Origin: Artemia franciscana
Lineage: Eukaryota; Arthropoda; Branchiopoda; Anostraca; Artemiidae
Reading direction: 5' to 3'
Assembly: GCF_032884065.1 (NCBI RefSeq)
Contig: NW_027063627.1
Span: 877,980-941,979, forward strand
DNA: 64,000 nucleotides
This document shows positions 50,291 to 63,514 of the stretch, piece after piece (the stretch's first letter is position 1; each line of letters starts with the position of its first letter). The translations under genes and the position numbers were made by a program. The notes under the pieces were generated by a model. That model saw nothing but the letters and a program-made list of their open reading frames with translations. It was not told the DNA's origin and searched no databases.

Positions 50291-51580
50291 AAATCAATTT
50301 TGGGCCGCAAGTCTAAGCCTTCCCCTAAAGCAACACGTATGCAAGGTGATATACCACATTTTGTAATGATTGCCCTTGAGCTTTGTTGAAAGTGATTGCA
50401 AATGCTAATCGAATTGGGAACGCAATATTTTAAACTGAAAAGGCAGATCCGTTCGAATCATGGGAATCCGAGGAATAAGAACAGCCTCGCCCTCGGAAGG
50501 CCCTGTCAAGATTGTTACCTGTATTACGTTTTCCATTGTTTTTTTAGGGCAAGTCGCGTGCCATTGAAAAGCCTTGGTGGGTTAATATTTCGCAACATTA
50601 TTATTGGTACGCCTATTTTTAGTTTTAGCACGTGTGGTTGAAACCCTGGGAGATCTAGGGAATTTAAAAATTCTGATGGATAGTTAACCGCTTCATTTGA
50701 TTCCAGAACTGTGTCGACTGACTTGTAAATGACTGCCTGGTCTCTAAACAATAAGTTTGCATTGCTGCCATACTTTGCCATCCCAAATAACTTGGGATGA
50801 TTAAATAATTTCAAAGCGGAATTAGCAATTCTTGTCAACTGATTGTTTCGGCTATAAATGAGGTGAGAACTGATCACCGACCATAACAATTGCCATTTCG
50901 ATGACAGTTGGAGCATTTTGTTTACGCACATGTTCAGCAGTAAGCGGTTTGTCAGCGGAAATAACAATTTTTGTAAGCAAAGTATTCAATGGCTCTGATG
51001 GTGCAGCCTGTTGAGGAAGCTTTATTTTTCCTGAGGCGCAACACATTCCCATTGTTTCGCCATTAAATTTCAATACCTTGCCATAGGGATAATTTTCAGA
51101 CATAGTCCCGATTTGAACATCTCGACTCAAGCTATGATAATCGGAAGGGTGGTACTTGAATGCCAGGCGATTATACACGCGTTGCATTTGCGATGCATCG
51201 ACACACCTTCTTTTTTTCTTTCTCTGTCAGCCGCAAGCCTGATTTCGCGTTGCTTTGGTGGTTCCTCGACACTCCTTCGTTGACATAAATTGGACATTCC
51301 TGATCTGGATCTTTGAGCCGCATGCCTGGTTTGGCATTGCTCTGGTGTTTCCTCCTGGTGTTCCCTTTTGGTGACATTATAGGATAATTTCTCTTTGACA
51401 TTAGTGATACTTCCTCTTTGAGCAACAATATTAGTGGTACTTTTTCTCTGAGCCGCAAATATTTATATTGAATAGGATGTCATATTGAATATGACGTCAT
51501 GTATTAAAATGAAAGCTTTCTTATGTATATTGACGTCATATTGTAACAGATAACAGATAATAGACAGACAGTTCATTTTA
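50291..51580 (-). pseudogene. Old Helitron remnant without the nested Helitron (copy B)
   Basis: The minus strand carries the same deleted Rep-helicase pieces as 10250-11453: FKYHPSDYHSLSRDVQIGTM, VAIVMVGDQF-like text, DTVLESNEAVNYPSEFLNSL and others. At 51465/51466 it continues straight into the leader (TATTGAATAGGATG...), giving the empty site for the Helitron at 11454-15955. Confidence 0.85.
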
Positions 51581-54552
51581 TATGTTCTACATTATTAGAT
51601 ACATTAAAATAGAGGGAATCTTCTATAACTTCTTTCCTATGTTCTACACCGTAGAATACGGTATCTTTTCTTATATTTTATTTCCCGGCCCTAAGCACGA
51701 GCAACATGTGTAAATTTAAATTTGGTTCCTTTATAAAGAATCCTTTAAATAATTCAAACATTTCTTTACCAAAAGTCTTGCATAGTCTTGTTTAAGAGCA
51801 AAACACAATATTTCTTCTTTTTTTTTTAACAATTTTTGTTTATTTTAAAGCTACAATCTGTATTTTGAGGGCTTGTTTCATGTTATCTATGAAACAGTCC
51901 GTGGTAAAGAACTGTAAGTAAGGAGCTACTCAGCCCAATTGTAATTGGGACTCTACAAGAAGGAATTTTGATAACAATAGATACGTCAAAAGAATTAGCT
52001 TTTGATGCTGCTTAATCAAATAAAATTTGCTGAAAATGAAGTTTTTCAAAGGAAAATAAATAACCATACCAAACTTAAGACAAGCAGAAAAAAATTCCTA
52101 AAACAGCTCCAACTCAGAACGACCAGGAATCATTACCTAAGAATAAATGAAACCCAAACTGAAAAGAAAGTAAATGAACAATCACAGAAAACAAAATGCA
52201 AGAGGAACCAATACAAATTAAAGAACAAATCCTAAAGCAAGAAAAACCCAGATTGAATATCCAAACCAAACACAAAACGAACAAAATCAACACGAACAAG
52301 AGTTTGACTACGCTCCCCTCCCCTCCTCTCCCCCAACTGTAAAAGCATAAAGGCAAAAACGTCATTTGAGCTTCATTCGAAATTCATTATATTACAAATA
52401 TTTCCTTTTGTCCTGAGTTGCTGAGCTAACAGCAATCAATATGATTATATATCCAATATACAGTTGAATTTATTAGTATTTTCCTAGGAATGTTCAGGAC
52501 ATATACCTTTAATAAAACGCCAGTGACGAAGTAGAGTTGACACTCTTACAACTAGGGGGGAGGAGACAGAACAGAAGCCAAACACTTCCTTGCGGTAACC
52601 TTCACTTGTCCTAAGCCTGATCTGAACATCCCATCCAAAACTTAATCGTTCCAAGATTCACTCATTCACTCATATTAGTACCTGTTGACCCCTCCGTTGG
52701 CCATGACCGTTCATCCAGTCTCCGTTCACTTCTGGCCTCCCCCACCCTCCAACAGCAATTCCTGGTCGTTCCGACACCGAACCATTATATGAATTCGCCT
52801 CACTAGTAGCAAAGTCTAGTATGGCACCTAACTTGTTTTTAAAAAATTCTTCTTCCTATATGTTTCTTAAATAAATATATGAAAATGCCTTTTTTACCCT
52901 TTTTTCAAAAACAAGCTTCTTGTCGTGTGCCTTTTGGGTAAAGCCAAGTCTTGCGCTTTCGGCCAAATGTAGTCAAAAAAGGAAAAAAAATAATATATAT
53001 TGTGGCAGATCAATATTTTCATTTATTAATTTACATTGAAAAAATCGTGTTAAGCCAGGATAGAACCAGGTATAGAAAATGACTTAAACGGAAGGAAAAA
53101 AATTGATCATTATCTTGCGAAGAAAGAATTCCTTGCGACACGAGGGATTGAACCGCCGACCCTTTGATCATGAGAACAGCGCTTATCCACCACGCTGTCA
53201 CAAGATATGAAACTATTTTATTTTTCTAAGAGTTCACAAAGTTCACAAAATTTTAATAGAAAATTTATAATAGTTGATTCCTTTTTTGCTTTGGGGATGG
53301 GACTGAGGGTTCAGCAAAGCAATGGATTATTTTCCAAACATGATTTTGACCATTTGATTTTCTTCAGTTTAACTATACTGAATAAAATGGCTAAGTTAGA
53401 ATTTGATTGGACGCATTCGGGGAACTAATAGGCATGGGAGGGGAGAGGGCCACCCTCCAACAGCTTTTGGCTCCCAGAAAAGTAACCAAAAATCCCCAAC
53501 ATTCAATACAGTGAGCTTCTCCGACAACTCCTTCTATAAGAAGTGCCCCGGTAAAAAGAAAGAAAGAAACAGATAATACATTGTGTCCATTTCGCTTTTA
53601 ACTTAAACAGCGCAATTGTGCTGCCTATTATTCCAAATTTATAAAATTCAGGGTTCTTCGTATCGAAGGAGTTGTCTTAAAAAACTTCGAAAACGGCTAA
53701 TACAATTGGAAATTTAAAGAGTCAGTACCCTCTGTAATAGAAACATGTGATTGGAGGGCAACCAGCCCCCTCCCACTCCCACCACCTTTCCAAACACATC
53801 CCAAGAAAACCTTGAGATATCCATTTTGTTAAACTTAGTAGAAAGGTCCGGAAATTATGTATGCGACACCTCTCCTACAGCCTTCAGGGCAAGGGCTGTA
53901 AGTTATACCCTGAGGACATATAAGGTTGATATAGAAAGGGTGATCATATGAACTTCGGAGGGGGCTCATTGGATTGCTAGTCAGTTTTAGTGCCCTTTTT
54001 GAGAGTCAGAAGTATTAGTGCTCTTTTAGAGAGTTAGAGTGATGGTAGGGTGGACACCCCTTCCCCCATACCTTGTACTTTCCCGGGTTGCATCTGATAG
54101 AAATTTTGAGATTGCCATTTGTTGTCATAGAAACTTCGAGACAGGCTCATTCAATTGGAAACTGAAAGGGGAAGAGCCCTTTTTAATGGTCGAAAGTAAT
54201 TGGAGGGCAACTAACCCACCCCCACGCCCACCATTTCCCCAAACACATTCAATAAAAATTTGAGATATCCATATTGGCCAACGTAATTAAAAGGTCCAGA
54301 AATTCGGTCTTTGAGGATGACAACCCCCACGAAAACCCTTAAGGCAAGGGTCGTAATTTATTCATGGGAACATATAATGTTTATATAGAAAGGGTGATCG
54401 TACAAACTTCAGAGGGGGCTCACTGGAATGGTATTCAAAAGTTCTAGTGTCTTTTTTTAAGCTTAAGAGCGATCGAAAGGTGGATACCCCTCCCCCAAAC
54501 CTCGTATTTTCCTGAAATGCATCTGATAGGAATTTTATGATGACCATTTTTT
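51581..54552. repeat. Segmental duplication 3, copy B
   Basis: This block is collinear with 16290-19236. It contains the 77-codon frame (52002-52235), the broken exon-like frame (about 52975-52680), the tRNA-like sequence and the ~440-bp tandem repeats (53650-54545). It stops abruptly at a TA tract. No functional gene is seen. Confidence 0.85.
53133..53203 (-). pseudogene. tRNA-Met-like sequence (duplicate)
   Basis: The same length and fold as 17805-17875. Differences are few; GGTGGATAAGCGC and GGTTCAATCCC are present. It is a duplication partner, not an independent gene. Confidence 0.5.

Positions 54553-54555
<3 letters not shown>

Positions 54556-54627
<72 letters not shown>
54556..54627. 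repeat. (TA)n microsatellite at the edge of the duplication
   Basis: About 72 bp of TA marking the point where similarity to 16115-19236 stops. Confidence 0.95.
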
Positions 54628-54630
<3 letters not shown>

Positions 54631-54956
54631 GGAATATATATGGTGAAATAATACACTCAATACCTTTATTCATGGTTTAAATCTTATGCACCGCTATTTG
54701 TCGTTTATTCTTCCTTATTTGGCATCCTGCTGTAAGTGTTGGAAAGCAAAACTAAATAAATTAACCTGAAGCAGGCCTTTATGAAGTGATCTATTTGCAA
54801 ATATGGTTTAGAGAATAATTGAACTATTCAAGGCGTGACGTAAACATTTACACGAGGTATACATTGCGATGTTTCGCTTGTTCTGAATATTTTACTGTTC
54901 TCCAGACCGCACTGGCATTATAGTTTGTAGAGCTTAATAGTAAAAACCAATCTTAC

Positions 54957-55975
54957 CGACAAGGAAAGGAAGCGTAACTAGCAACCAACAGCTGACTGCC
55001 AAAGTCACTGCTAACATCCAATAAAGAGTCATTGTAATTGCTGACAGAATAATGACAAATCGATTATTCAATAAACTTCTTCTTCCCTGTGAGTCCAACC
55101 TGGTGATAGGCTCGAAGCACACTAGTGCCATTTTTTTAGGTTTAAGCAGCGCAAAGATAATCGGTAGGAAAAGGAAGGCAAAACCGAGAACGAAGAAAAC
55201 ATAAGAATAGATCACATTCTCGTCGAAAATAAACTGTACAGCTATTCCAAGAATAATCGATCCGAAATTGATGCCAAGTAAAATGGCAATGGATTGTGTT
55301 TTATTTGAAAGCTTACGATCATGAATTGATTTTTCTGCCTGATAGGTCCATAAACTCTCGTCAATGGAGCTGTCGCAAGCTCCAAAACTATCAAGATCGC
55401 CATTACAAAAACTTAATTGTTTCAAGTCTTTTGTCTCCGTCTTTGTTTTTTCAAAAGCTCGGTCATCCTGGTCTTGTTTATTATTGCCGTATTCTAAGCC
55501 AAACTTACATATATCATCGTTTATTTCAGTTTCAATCTTTTTATATCTTCCAGCAATATTGTAATTTGGTATTAGTGGTTTTTCTGCCTTTTTCGGAGTG
55601 ATTTCTGAATGCAGCACCAAATTGCACAAGAATATTACTAGTAGTCCTGAGAGCAAACACGAGGCGTTAATAATCATCATTACTGGTAAAATGAAACAAG
55701 AAATACTTGTGAAACAGCTTACAATTACAACACTGATGCCATATGCTTTACAAAAGTTACCAGTCACTGGGAATTTTATTAACAGTCCATCTTTTATCAA
55801 ATATTCTAGTTGATGGATAGCTGCTCTAGAGAAATCGGTCGCAGCAAATGCTAATAGAATAATAGCGCACAAGGCATATGGAAGAACTGCAAAACGAGGT
55901 CCAGTGCTGCTGAATAGATGGATTGGCGAAGAAATTTTGCTGAAAAAAATAGGAATCTTAGGCACTTTTTTTAAT
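54957..55975 (-). CDS. Candidate host exon: multi-pass membrane protein, family not identified
   Basis: A minus-strand frame of about 340 codons with no repeat-element similarity. Hydrophobic segments: FAVLPYALCAIILLAFAATD, then ISVVIVSCFTSISCFILPVM and the adjoining INASCLLSGLLVIFLCNLVL, then SIAILLGINFGSIILGIAVQ, VIYSYVFFVLGFAFLFLPII and a last pair near FVIILSAITMTLYWMLAVTL. A charged loop of about 110 residues lies between the third and fourth. The exon probably ends at 54957, because TCG|GTAAGA is a good splice donor and the frame then quickly meets a stop. At the upstream end there is no ATG; a CAG near 55976 could be the acceptor, so this is likely an internal exon. A two-block membrane layout with a long central loop would suit a transporter (MFS-like is a guess). 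Confidence 0.5.
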
Positions 55976-55989
55976 TCTACTGATCAACC

Positions 55990-57860
55990 TTTTACATGCA
56001 TAATTTCGGTCAGTAATAACATTTTTGAGTAGAAAAGCAATTAGTTTCAATATGGAATTAGTTCATGATAGATGATGATTAAGATCATACATGGATTTTT
56101 TCATCATCCAAAGAGTGTGAAGATTTTTTTTTTCAGGGTCTGATGGGATCAGACCCTTCTAATTTTTTGAAGCATTTTGACAATATAATACTTTTCATTA
56201 AGGTAAACGAATAAGTATCTAGGAATGAAATATGCATCTACATTCAGCTTCGTTACAGATTAAACTGTTTACAAAAAAAAATATATTGCCAGATTATATT
56301 TGAATACTGCCAGAAAAAAAAGACAAGTCACATGAAACAACTAAAGAAAGAAGAAGACAAGAAGTTGATATCAGTCTTATTATGTCATTCTGAGTGACTT
56401 AAAACAGAACTCCAACCTCTTAGAGGTGGACATTAGAGGGAGCCAAGGTGGAATGTTGCTCCTCTAGATTTTAGAAGGTACCTTTTGGTCGTCATTGACG
56501 CAAAAACAAAATTCCTTACTTCCCCTTTTTTAATGAATTGGTGCATTTGCCACATCTCTTAATCAAATAAAATCTATATGTTCTTCCTTTTGACAGACAA
56601 AGACCATACAAAACAAAAGTTTCAATAAATAGCCATTAACATTATAAAGAACTTGAATCCTAAAGAGTCAGCTAGAATAAAGCTATTAGATATTATTGTG
56701 AGAAAATTGTGAAAAATCGTATATTCTATATAGTAGCAACACGAATTGTATTAGAAGCATTAGTAGCCTAGTATTAATAGTGCTATCAACAATAGCAGTA
56801 GTGGAAGTTACAATAGTCCTATCAATAGAATTAGCAGTAATATTTACATAATAAGGAATCTTAATAGCAGTAGTAGCTATAATAATAGTATAAACAGCAG
56901 TGTTAGCATCAGTGTCAGTAGCTACAGCAGGATCCGTGGTAGATTCATTAACAATAGTAGTAGCAGTATGATTGGCAGTATTAATAGCAATAGAAACATT
57001 AGTAATTGCACAGCACTGGTCGTACCATGCCAGTAATAAGAAAAGAAGTAATTTTTCACATTTTTCACATAATTTTTCAATTTTTCACAGCACTGGTCGT
57101 ACCATGCCAGTAATAAGAGAAGAAGTAATTTTTCACATTTATTAGCTAAATACTCAGGCTATTTTTTTTCCTATGAGTAATAGTAGAATGTAGAATAATA
57201 GAAGAAAGAGCAATTTAATGAAATTATTCTATTGCCTCGTAGAAACTGAATACTCTGCCGTTATTTGGTAGACAATAATCTATATTTAGAGAAAATCTGC
57301 TTATGCCTTTGTTTGTTCTTTTTTACGCAGTGGTATAGCATTAATATGTCGTAAATGCCAGTGTATGACTATATTTAAAATTTATTTTAAATGTCAAGAG
57401 CACCCGCCTGTTAAGATATTGGTGTCCTGAAAGACTTGATTGAGCTATGATGATGTCAATTCTAATTGATCAATGCTGCCTGATCATTCCGATCAGTATG
57501 GCACATTTCCCAAGTGTATCAATCTAATTTGAAAAGTAATTTAATCACTACTAAAGGCCTAAAGTTACATTTAGACCACCATTTAATCTCAATTCTAGGT
57601 CAAAGAAAACCCCTGAAAAGACAGTCTGCGAATGATAAAAAAAACAAAAAAACAAAAAAGAAATGATCAAAAAACTTGATCAAATTCCTCAGATTGCTTC
57701 TTGACGATGTATATACTAAAATTCAGCTAATTGTCGTCTAAACTAACTATAAATAAATAAAAATATCCCCTTGATCTACAATTCCCAATTCAAGGAGATA
57801 ATGAAAGGAAACTGCACTATGTTTTTATGTATGTTTCACACTGTTACATGTTGAATTTCA
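55990..57860. other. No gene; AGT-rich tract and a 77-bp tandem pair
   Basis: 56750-57000 is an imperfect AGTAGCAGT/AATAGTAGT-rich tract. CAGCACTGGTCGTACCATGC occurs at 57011 and again at 57088, giving a 77-bp tandem duplication. Nothing else is recognised. Confidence 0.65.
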
Positions 57861-57863
57861 GCC

Positions 57864-58094
57864 GCTACGTACCGATCAGTGTTTGGAAAACAGAAGAAGA
57901 AGAATAAACTCAGAAGAAAAGCAGTAGATAGAATTGCCAACGGTCGAAAATTCTTCAGCAATTGTTTTCGTTTTGATGTTGCTTCTTTACCATGGACACA
58001 GGCTAGGCACGCCAAAGCTATCCAACTAGTATGCCCCACCCGGAAAAACGATCCATCATTTTCTGCCTGGATGAAAATATTAAACGTTGATTAA
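57864..58094 (+). CDS. Possible terminal exon of a host gene
   Basis: TTGAATTTCAG at about 57853-57863 resembles a splice acceptor. An open frame follows: AATYRSVFGKQKKKNKLRRK, then VDRIANGRKFFSNCFRFDVA and a tail ending SFSAWMKILNVD, with a TAA-type stop at 58092-58094. It is locally richer in GC and balanced in composition compared with its flanks. It has a basic patch (KQKKKNKLRRK) and no recognised domain. It lies about 2 kb from, and on the opposite strand to, the other candidate exon, so the two are different genes if real. Confidence 0.3.
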   Translation, partial: ATYRSVFGKQKKKNKLRRKAVDRIANGRKFFSNCFRFDVASLPWTQARHAKAIQLVCPTRKNDPSFSAWMKILNVD

Positions 58095-59629
58095 AAGTAA
58101 TCTGAAAATAATAAGACAACTGGTATTATTAGTACAGTAGCTTAAATACGATCTGCATGAAAACATTCAACATGGATTGGAAATAATATGAAAATTGTAA
58201 GACAACCGGTATTATTAGAAAAGCACCAAAAATACAACTATGGATCACCAATAATAATAGCCCTTTTTTGTTTTCCTATTAGCTCGCATTTCTTATGCTT
58301 ACTGTTTTCTTTTGGTTTTCACAAAAAGCTGCATTAAAAGAGGAAGTGACTGCCCCCTCCTCAGTTCCTCACTCGTTACTCCAAACTTTTTTAATACTTT
58401 AAAGAAGATCCTTATTCCGACTAAACAGCTCTTGTGCATCAGAAGTCGTCCCTAAAGGCAATGGGCCAAAAAGTCAATTCTTAGAAGTAGCAGCGAGGGT
58501 CGAGGAAGGGGCATATACAGAAAAATTTCTGTTTGTTTTAAGATTTAATGCTGCTCCTCACTTTCAACTGAATTCTTTCTCTTCTTTGATATCCGGCATT
58601 TTTTCAAAATTGTTTCAGGAAATCTGCCTCTTCTCTCTGTAAAAAATTTCCCCCCGGAAAATCCCTCTATCTTCAAAAATTTCTCTCGCTCAAAGTTCTC
58701 CCATAGAAAATTCACCCCTAATTCATTACCCCCTGGGAATTTTATTCTTTTTATTTCTTATTCTTTTATTACTATTTATTTGATTTTTCATCGTTTTTCA
58801 AATCACGCCAGGAGTCCCGTCCCCCGTTTCTACGGAGAATTCTCCCAGAAAAATACCTCCCCCCCCATGGGAAACTCCCTTCGATAACTTCCCGTATATT
58901 CCCCAATAACAAACACTACATGTAAAAAATGGTCACATTGTATAACTTACAGCCCTTTCCCTCTCCTTTCGTATAAAATTTCGGCTGGAAAATTCTCCCA
59001 GGAACCTACTTTCCCCATGGTAAAGTCTCCCCGTGGGAAGTTCACCTGGAGAAAATTTCCCCGAAAGTATTTCCATATATTTTTTAATAACAAATACTAT
59101 TTGTAATCAATGAACAATTGAATAGCTTATACTCCTTTCTCCAGGGGCTGAGGGGGTAATATCATCCCCAGAGACACAATTATTGAAGCCTGCAACTGTG
59201 ATGAACCAAATGGCTATCTTAAAATTTCGATCGGATGTCACTGGGGCGAAAATGCAGGATGGAGACAAGTTGCCTTCCAATATTTTTCAGTCACTTAGAA
59301 ACAACACTAAAACTTAAAGAGCACTTCTAATCCTAGGACAATTGCTCAGATACGATTAGCCGTGGATAAAAACGCACACACAAAAAATAAACACAACAGA
59401 AAAAAACAAACAAACACTTGTCTGTAATCTTTCTTCTGGCAAAAAATTATGATTCCACATTTTTGTAGAAAGGAGTTTCAAACCTTCACAATAGGCGTCT
59501 CGTATATGCTGAATCTGATGGCGTGATTTCGTTAAGATAACTTGACTTCTTGGGGGCGCTTCCCCCTTTTTTCAAAAATCAGGTAAATTTTCTCAGGCTC
59601 AAAGATTTTGATGGGTAGGAAATTGAATG
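58095..59629. other. No gene; 59200-59629 has a diverged copy at 60770-61260
   Basis: C-rich clusters of TCTCCCC/TTCCCC words lie at 58650-59060. The repeat pair shares a run from the AAACACTT-TCTG(C/T)-ATCTTTCTT region through TTTTCTCAGGC. Confidence 0.55.
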
Positions 59630-59935
59630 ATTTTTTTTAAGGTTTGCAGAGTTCAAAGTTCAAGAATAAGCTTTAAGATTAATATTAACAAGCACAAATC
59701 TCTTATACCAGGAATAAATGAAGGCGAAGAGTTGATGTTGGGCAACCGGAAGATCTATCACTTGGATAGCCTTACTTACGAAGTGGTATTATTAGTGAAA
59801 AGGACAAATGTGGTCGGAGAAGTTAAAAATAGAGTAGCCAAGGCTCAGGGTGTTTTTAACTGTTGAAAAATGTTTGGAAGAATAGTGAGTCAAGTCTACG
59901 AACCAAGATTAAAATATTTAAGGAGTGCTAGATTG
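59630..59935 (+). pseudogene. RTE-like reverse transcriptase remnant
   Basis: The translated text (FKININKHKSL, then ELMLGNRKIYHLDSL, then VKNRVAKAQGVF) aligns with KINVKKTKSLRLG, VTLGNEKIDQVGSFSYLG and VKSRIAKAQGVF of the element at 5967-7223. Only about 100 codons of the thumb region remain, with frameshifts. The matching nucleotide text continues to about 59930. Confidence 0.8.
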
Positions 59936-62190
59936 ATTAGAATGGTGAAATTTCCGGAGAAAATGATTAGATCACCTGTTTTTCGGCTTCTTATGTCAGC
60001 TTATTTGGAGAGTCTAAAGGACGGTAGACGTGATTTGTGGCCAAATCAGGCCAAGAAAATACTGGACCTTTTTTGTCCTAGCGGAGATGTGGAACAAAGG
60101 AAAAGATCCGGTGGAAAATTTATGCTTTTTGGAAACAGGGGGAAAACCCCCCATAAAAGTCAAAGTGTCTTAATTGAAATCATACTATCATATTAAGCAT
60201 ATCACAGAGTCCTACTTTAGTGGTTTCAAGCTCCTATTTGCAAAAATGTGGAATTTCAGATTTTTGACCTGAAGAAAAATTCTGAATACGTTTTTATTTG
60301 TTATGTTTTCTTTCGTTTTTTCTTCTTTAAAAAGTTTGACTGTTTTACCAATTCTTGAAGAATTTTGACAAAAAATCCAGCTTCAGCGGAAAGAGCAAGG
60401 AGTGAGGAAGGAGAGCCCCCTCCCAAAGGGAATAATTTCTGTTCGTTTTAAGTTTTAACGTTTTTCTTACTTTGTGCTAAAAATACTTATTGTTTTTTCT
60501 TAAGTTTAACTTCTGACCGTTTTTGAAACAGTACCCTGGAATTCCATTTCTTCCCCCATGCGAAAAACCCCCTTCAATATGTCCCCAGGAAAATTCCCTC
60601 CCACGGAACATTCTCCCCGTGGAAACCCCAGCCCCCATAGAAAATCGTCCCACCCCCAAAATTAATCTGCTAATTTTCAAATGGAAAAGATAGTGAATGT
60701 AAGCAATGAGCAAGTCGCTCAACTGACAGGTCTTTCCCCACGTACTATGCGGGTTATGTCTTTCCTAACGGCATTGTTATTGGACCCTTTAGCTATGCTA
60801 AATCAAATGGCTACCTCATAATTCTGATCAGTTTTCTATGGGTAAAAAGGGGGCGTGGGATAGGGATTAGTTGTCCATTAATCTTTTTCATAGCTTAAAA
60901 AGGGCACTAGAATTTTTGATTTTCGATTAAATGAGCCCTCTCCTGATCTTCTAGGATCCCTGTTTCAATACGATCCCGCATAGGAGAAAAAAAAACAACA
61001 ATCAAACAAAACAAAAAACCACAACAATTAAACACTTATCTGCTATCTTTCTTTTGGCTAAAATACAAATTTCCACATATTGTATTTAGAAGCTTGAAAC
61101 ATTGGACATGCTGAATTTGATGGTGTAATTGTCGTTAAGATAGCTTTGCGTTTTGGGAGTGTTTTCCTCGTTTTTTTTTCAAAATTGAACCAATTTTCTC
61201 AGGCAATTAGCTTTTTATACGTAACATTATACCTAATGAAATTCATATATTTGGGAACAGCATAAAAAGTCAGTAGTATCCCCCCAATATGTTTAAAATA
61301 TCCCATAGGAGATGCACTAATGGAGCCACTAACCCCTCAAGTTACTAATACGTGCACCTTGGTGTCAAACAATACCATGATGGACTTGTAGGGTATAGTA
61401 CACCGGTTTGTAACGTAATAGGTTCTTCTTTGTTTACTTATGTAAACGTTTTCTTCAACATTTCTTTGGTTGTTACATAAAAGGGTATGTTTGTTTACGC
61501 TGAGGATGACGTCTCATATGACATATATTAGATTTATCGAATATGATGAAATCTTACGTGGAATGTTATAGTTCAGGGCCCAGGGGGGCCCCGTATGTAA
61601 CTGAGGACGGCAAACACGTGGGTGTTAAGTAATAGAAGCGCTCGTAACTGTTACGTAATGACAGCGCATGCATGGGGTGTTATATAATACTTTACAGATT
61701 TTTCTTCAAGGCGTTTTCCTTTGGTCTTTCAAGGCGTTATTAACTTCAAGATTTTTCCTCGGGGAGCCTTTATAATCCATCAGCCAGCTTTAAGAATCAA
61801 ATGTAAGACCATAGAATTCCCGAATGACCAGATTTAAGACTTAGAGAGCTGGAACAGCAAATTATTCATAATATTTTGATTCGAGAAACAACTTCTATGA
61901 AATAATCTACTCCACACCCGACGAATTCGTTGCACACACTTCAGATCGATTGAGCGGTTGATTGCGTGTTACCAATCCTTTCCAGTCAAGAGCACGCAAG
62001 TATCCCAAGGCTATTGATTTTTGATGTATTAGGCACACCTGTTTGTCAACTAACGGCTTAGAGGGTATTATTGTTATAAATCTGACACGCAAGTGAATGT
62101 TACATTATAGTATTTGCATCCTGTTCCGCACTAATATCAATATTATACACGAAACTTAAAACATTAAAGTACATAGAATCTAAAATATTT
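59936..62190. other. No gene recognised
   Basis: 60770-61260 is the partner of 59200-59629. TTCCCCC-rich words lie at 60540-60660. The open frames here have no recognisable motif. Confidence 0.55.
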
Positions 62191-62193
62191 GAT

Positions 62194-63510
62194 GAATGGG
62201 CCTCCTCCTTACGTCCAGTGATTTTTTTTTATTACCTGCCCGTATCAATCCTGTGGTACATTCTGTCATTCCTAAGACATTGTTAGATATTTTCATGATA
62301 AAAATGTGTGTCAAGTGCAATAATTTGTATTTTCGTAAGCCACCTTCACTCCTTGCAGTTTAGATACGACTCTTAAATTTTAACATCGTTCTTACCTATA
62401 GCAAAACATTCGATCTTTTGCTATATGTTTCGTCTTTAAGTTTATATTACCCTATTGTTTAGAAAGGGCAAACAATTTAAAACACTTTCTGAATGGGGCT
62501 TCCCTTGATTTCCATTGATTTTCAAAAAATTGCCTGCCTCCGTGACATTCCTGTGGTAAATTGCCAATCCTCAGGCATTCTCAGATATTTTAATGAACAA
62601 AATATACTTTAAATCTATTGATTCGTGTTTTTGCAAGCTACCTCCTTGCATTTTAGATAGGGCCCTTAAGTTATAATATCGCTTCTTAGATTTAGCAAAA
62701 CATTCGATCTCTTGCATAATAGTTCGTCTTGAATATTATGTTTACTTTTTGTTTAAGAATGACATAGAATATAAAACATTTCTTGAATGAGCCTCCCCTA
62801 TCATTCCTAAGGCATTCTCAGATATTTTCATATTAAAAATATACTTTAAATCCATCAATTTGTGTTTGTGCAAGCCAACCCTCCTTGCATTCTAGATATG
62901 GATCTTAAGTTTTAAAATCGCTCCTTCGCTTTAGCACATCATTATCATTTGATCTATTGCAATATGTTTCGTCATTAATTTTACGTTTCCTTATTGTTTG
63001 AAAAGGACATAGAAGTTAAGAAATTTCTTGAATGAGCCTTCCCCTATTATTCCTAAGGCCTTCTCAGATATTTTCACGACAAAAATATACTTTAAAACCA
63101 TTGATCCGGGTTTCCGCAAGCCCCCCATCCAGGCATTTTAGACGTGGCTCCTAAATTCTAATATTACTCCTTAGGTTTAATAAAACATTTGATCCATTGA
63201 ATTATGATTTGCTGTTAGTTTTGTATTTCTTTACTATTTGAAAAGGACATAGAATTAAAAAATTTCTTGAACGAGCTTTCCTCTATCATTCCTAAGGCAT
63301 TTTCAGATATTTTCATGATTAAAACAAATTTTAAATCCATTGATTTGGTTTTGCAAACCACCTCTCCCTTGCATTTTAGATATGGCTCTTAAGTTTTAAC
63401 ATCCCTCCTTAGCTTTAGCAACACATTTGATATATTGCAATATGTTTAATCTAATTTTATATTTGTTTACTGTTAAAAAAGGACATAGAACTTAAAATAT
63501 TTCTAAACCA
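62194..63510. repeat. Tandem repeat, five units of about 300 then 240 bp
   Basis: Units begin GAATGGGCCTCC (62194), GAATGGGGCTTCCC (62492), GAATGAGCCTCCCC (62786), GAATGAGCCTTCCCC (63031) and GAACGAGCTTTCCTC (63269). Each has CATTCCTAAGGCATT, CAGATATTTTCAT, a TTTAGATATGG-like stretch and AAAACATT(C/T)GATC. The first two units contain about 50 bp that the last three lack. Confidence 0.85.
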
Positions 63511-63514
63511 TTTC

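Noticed and set aside
56750..57000. AGT/AGC-rich tract as a coding serine repeat
   Set aside because: Imperfect, interrupted by stops in every frame.
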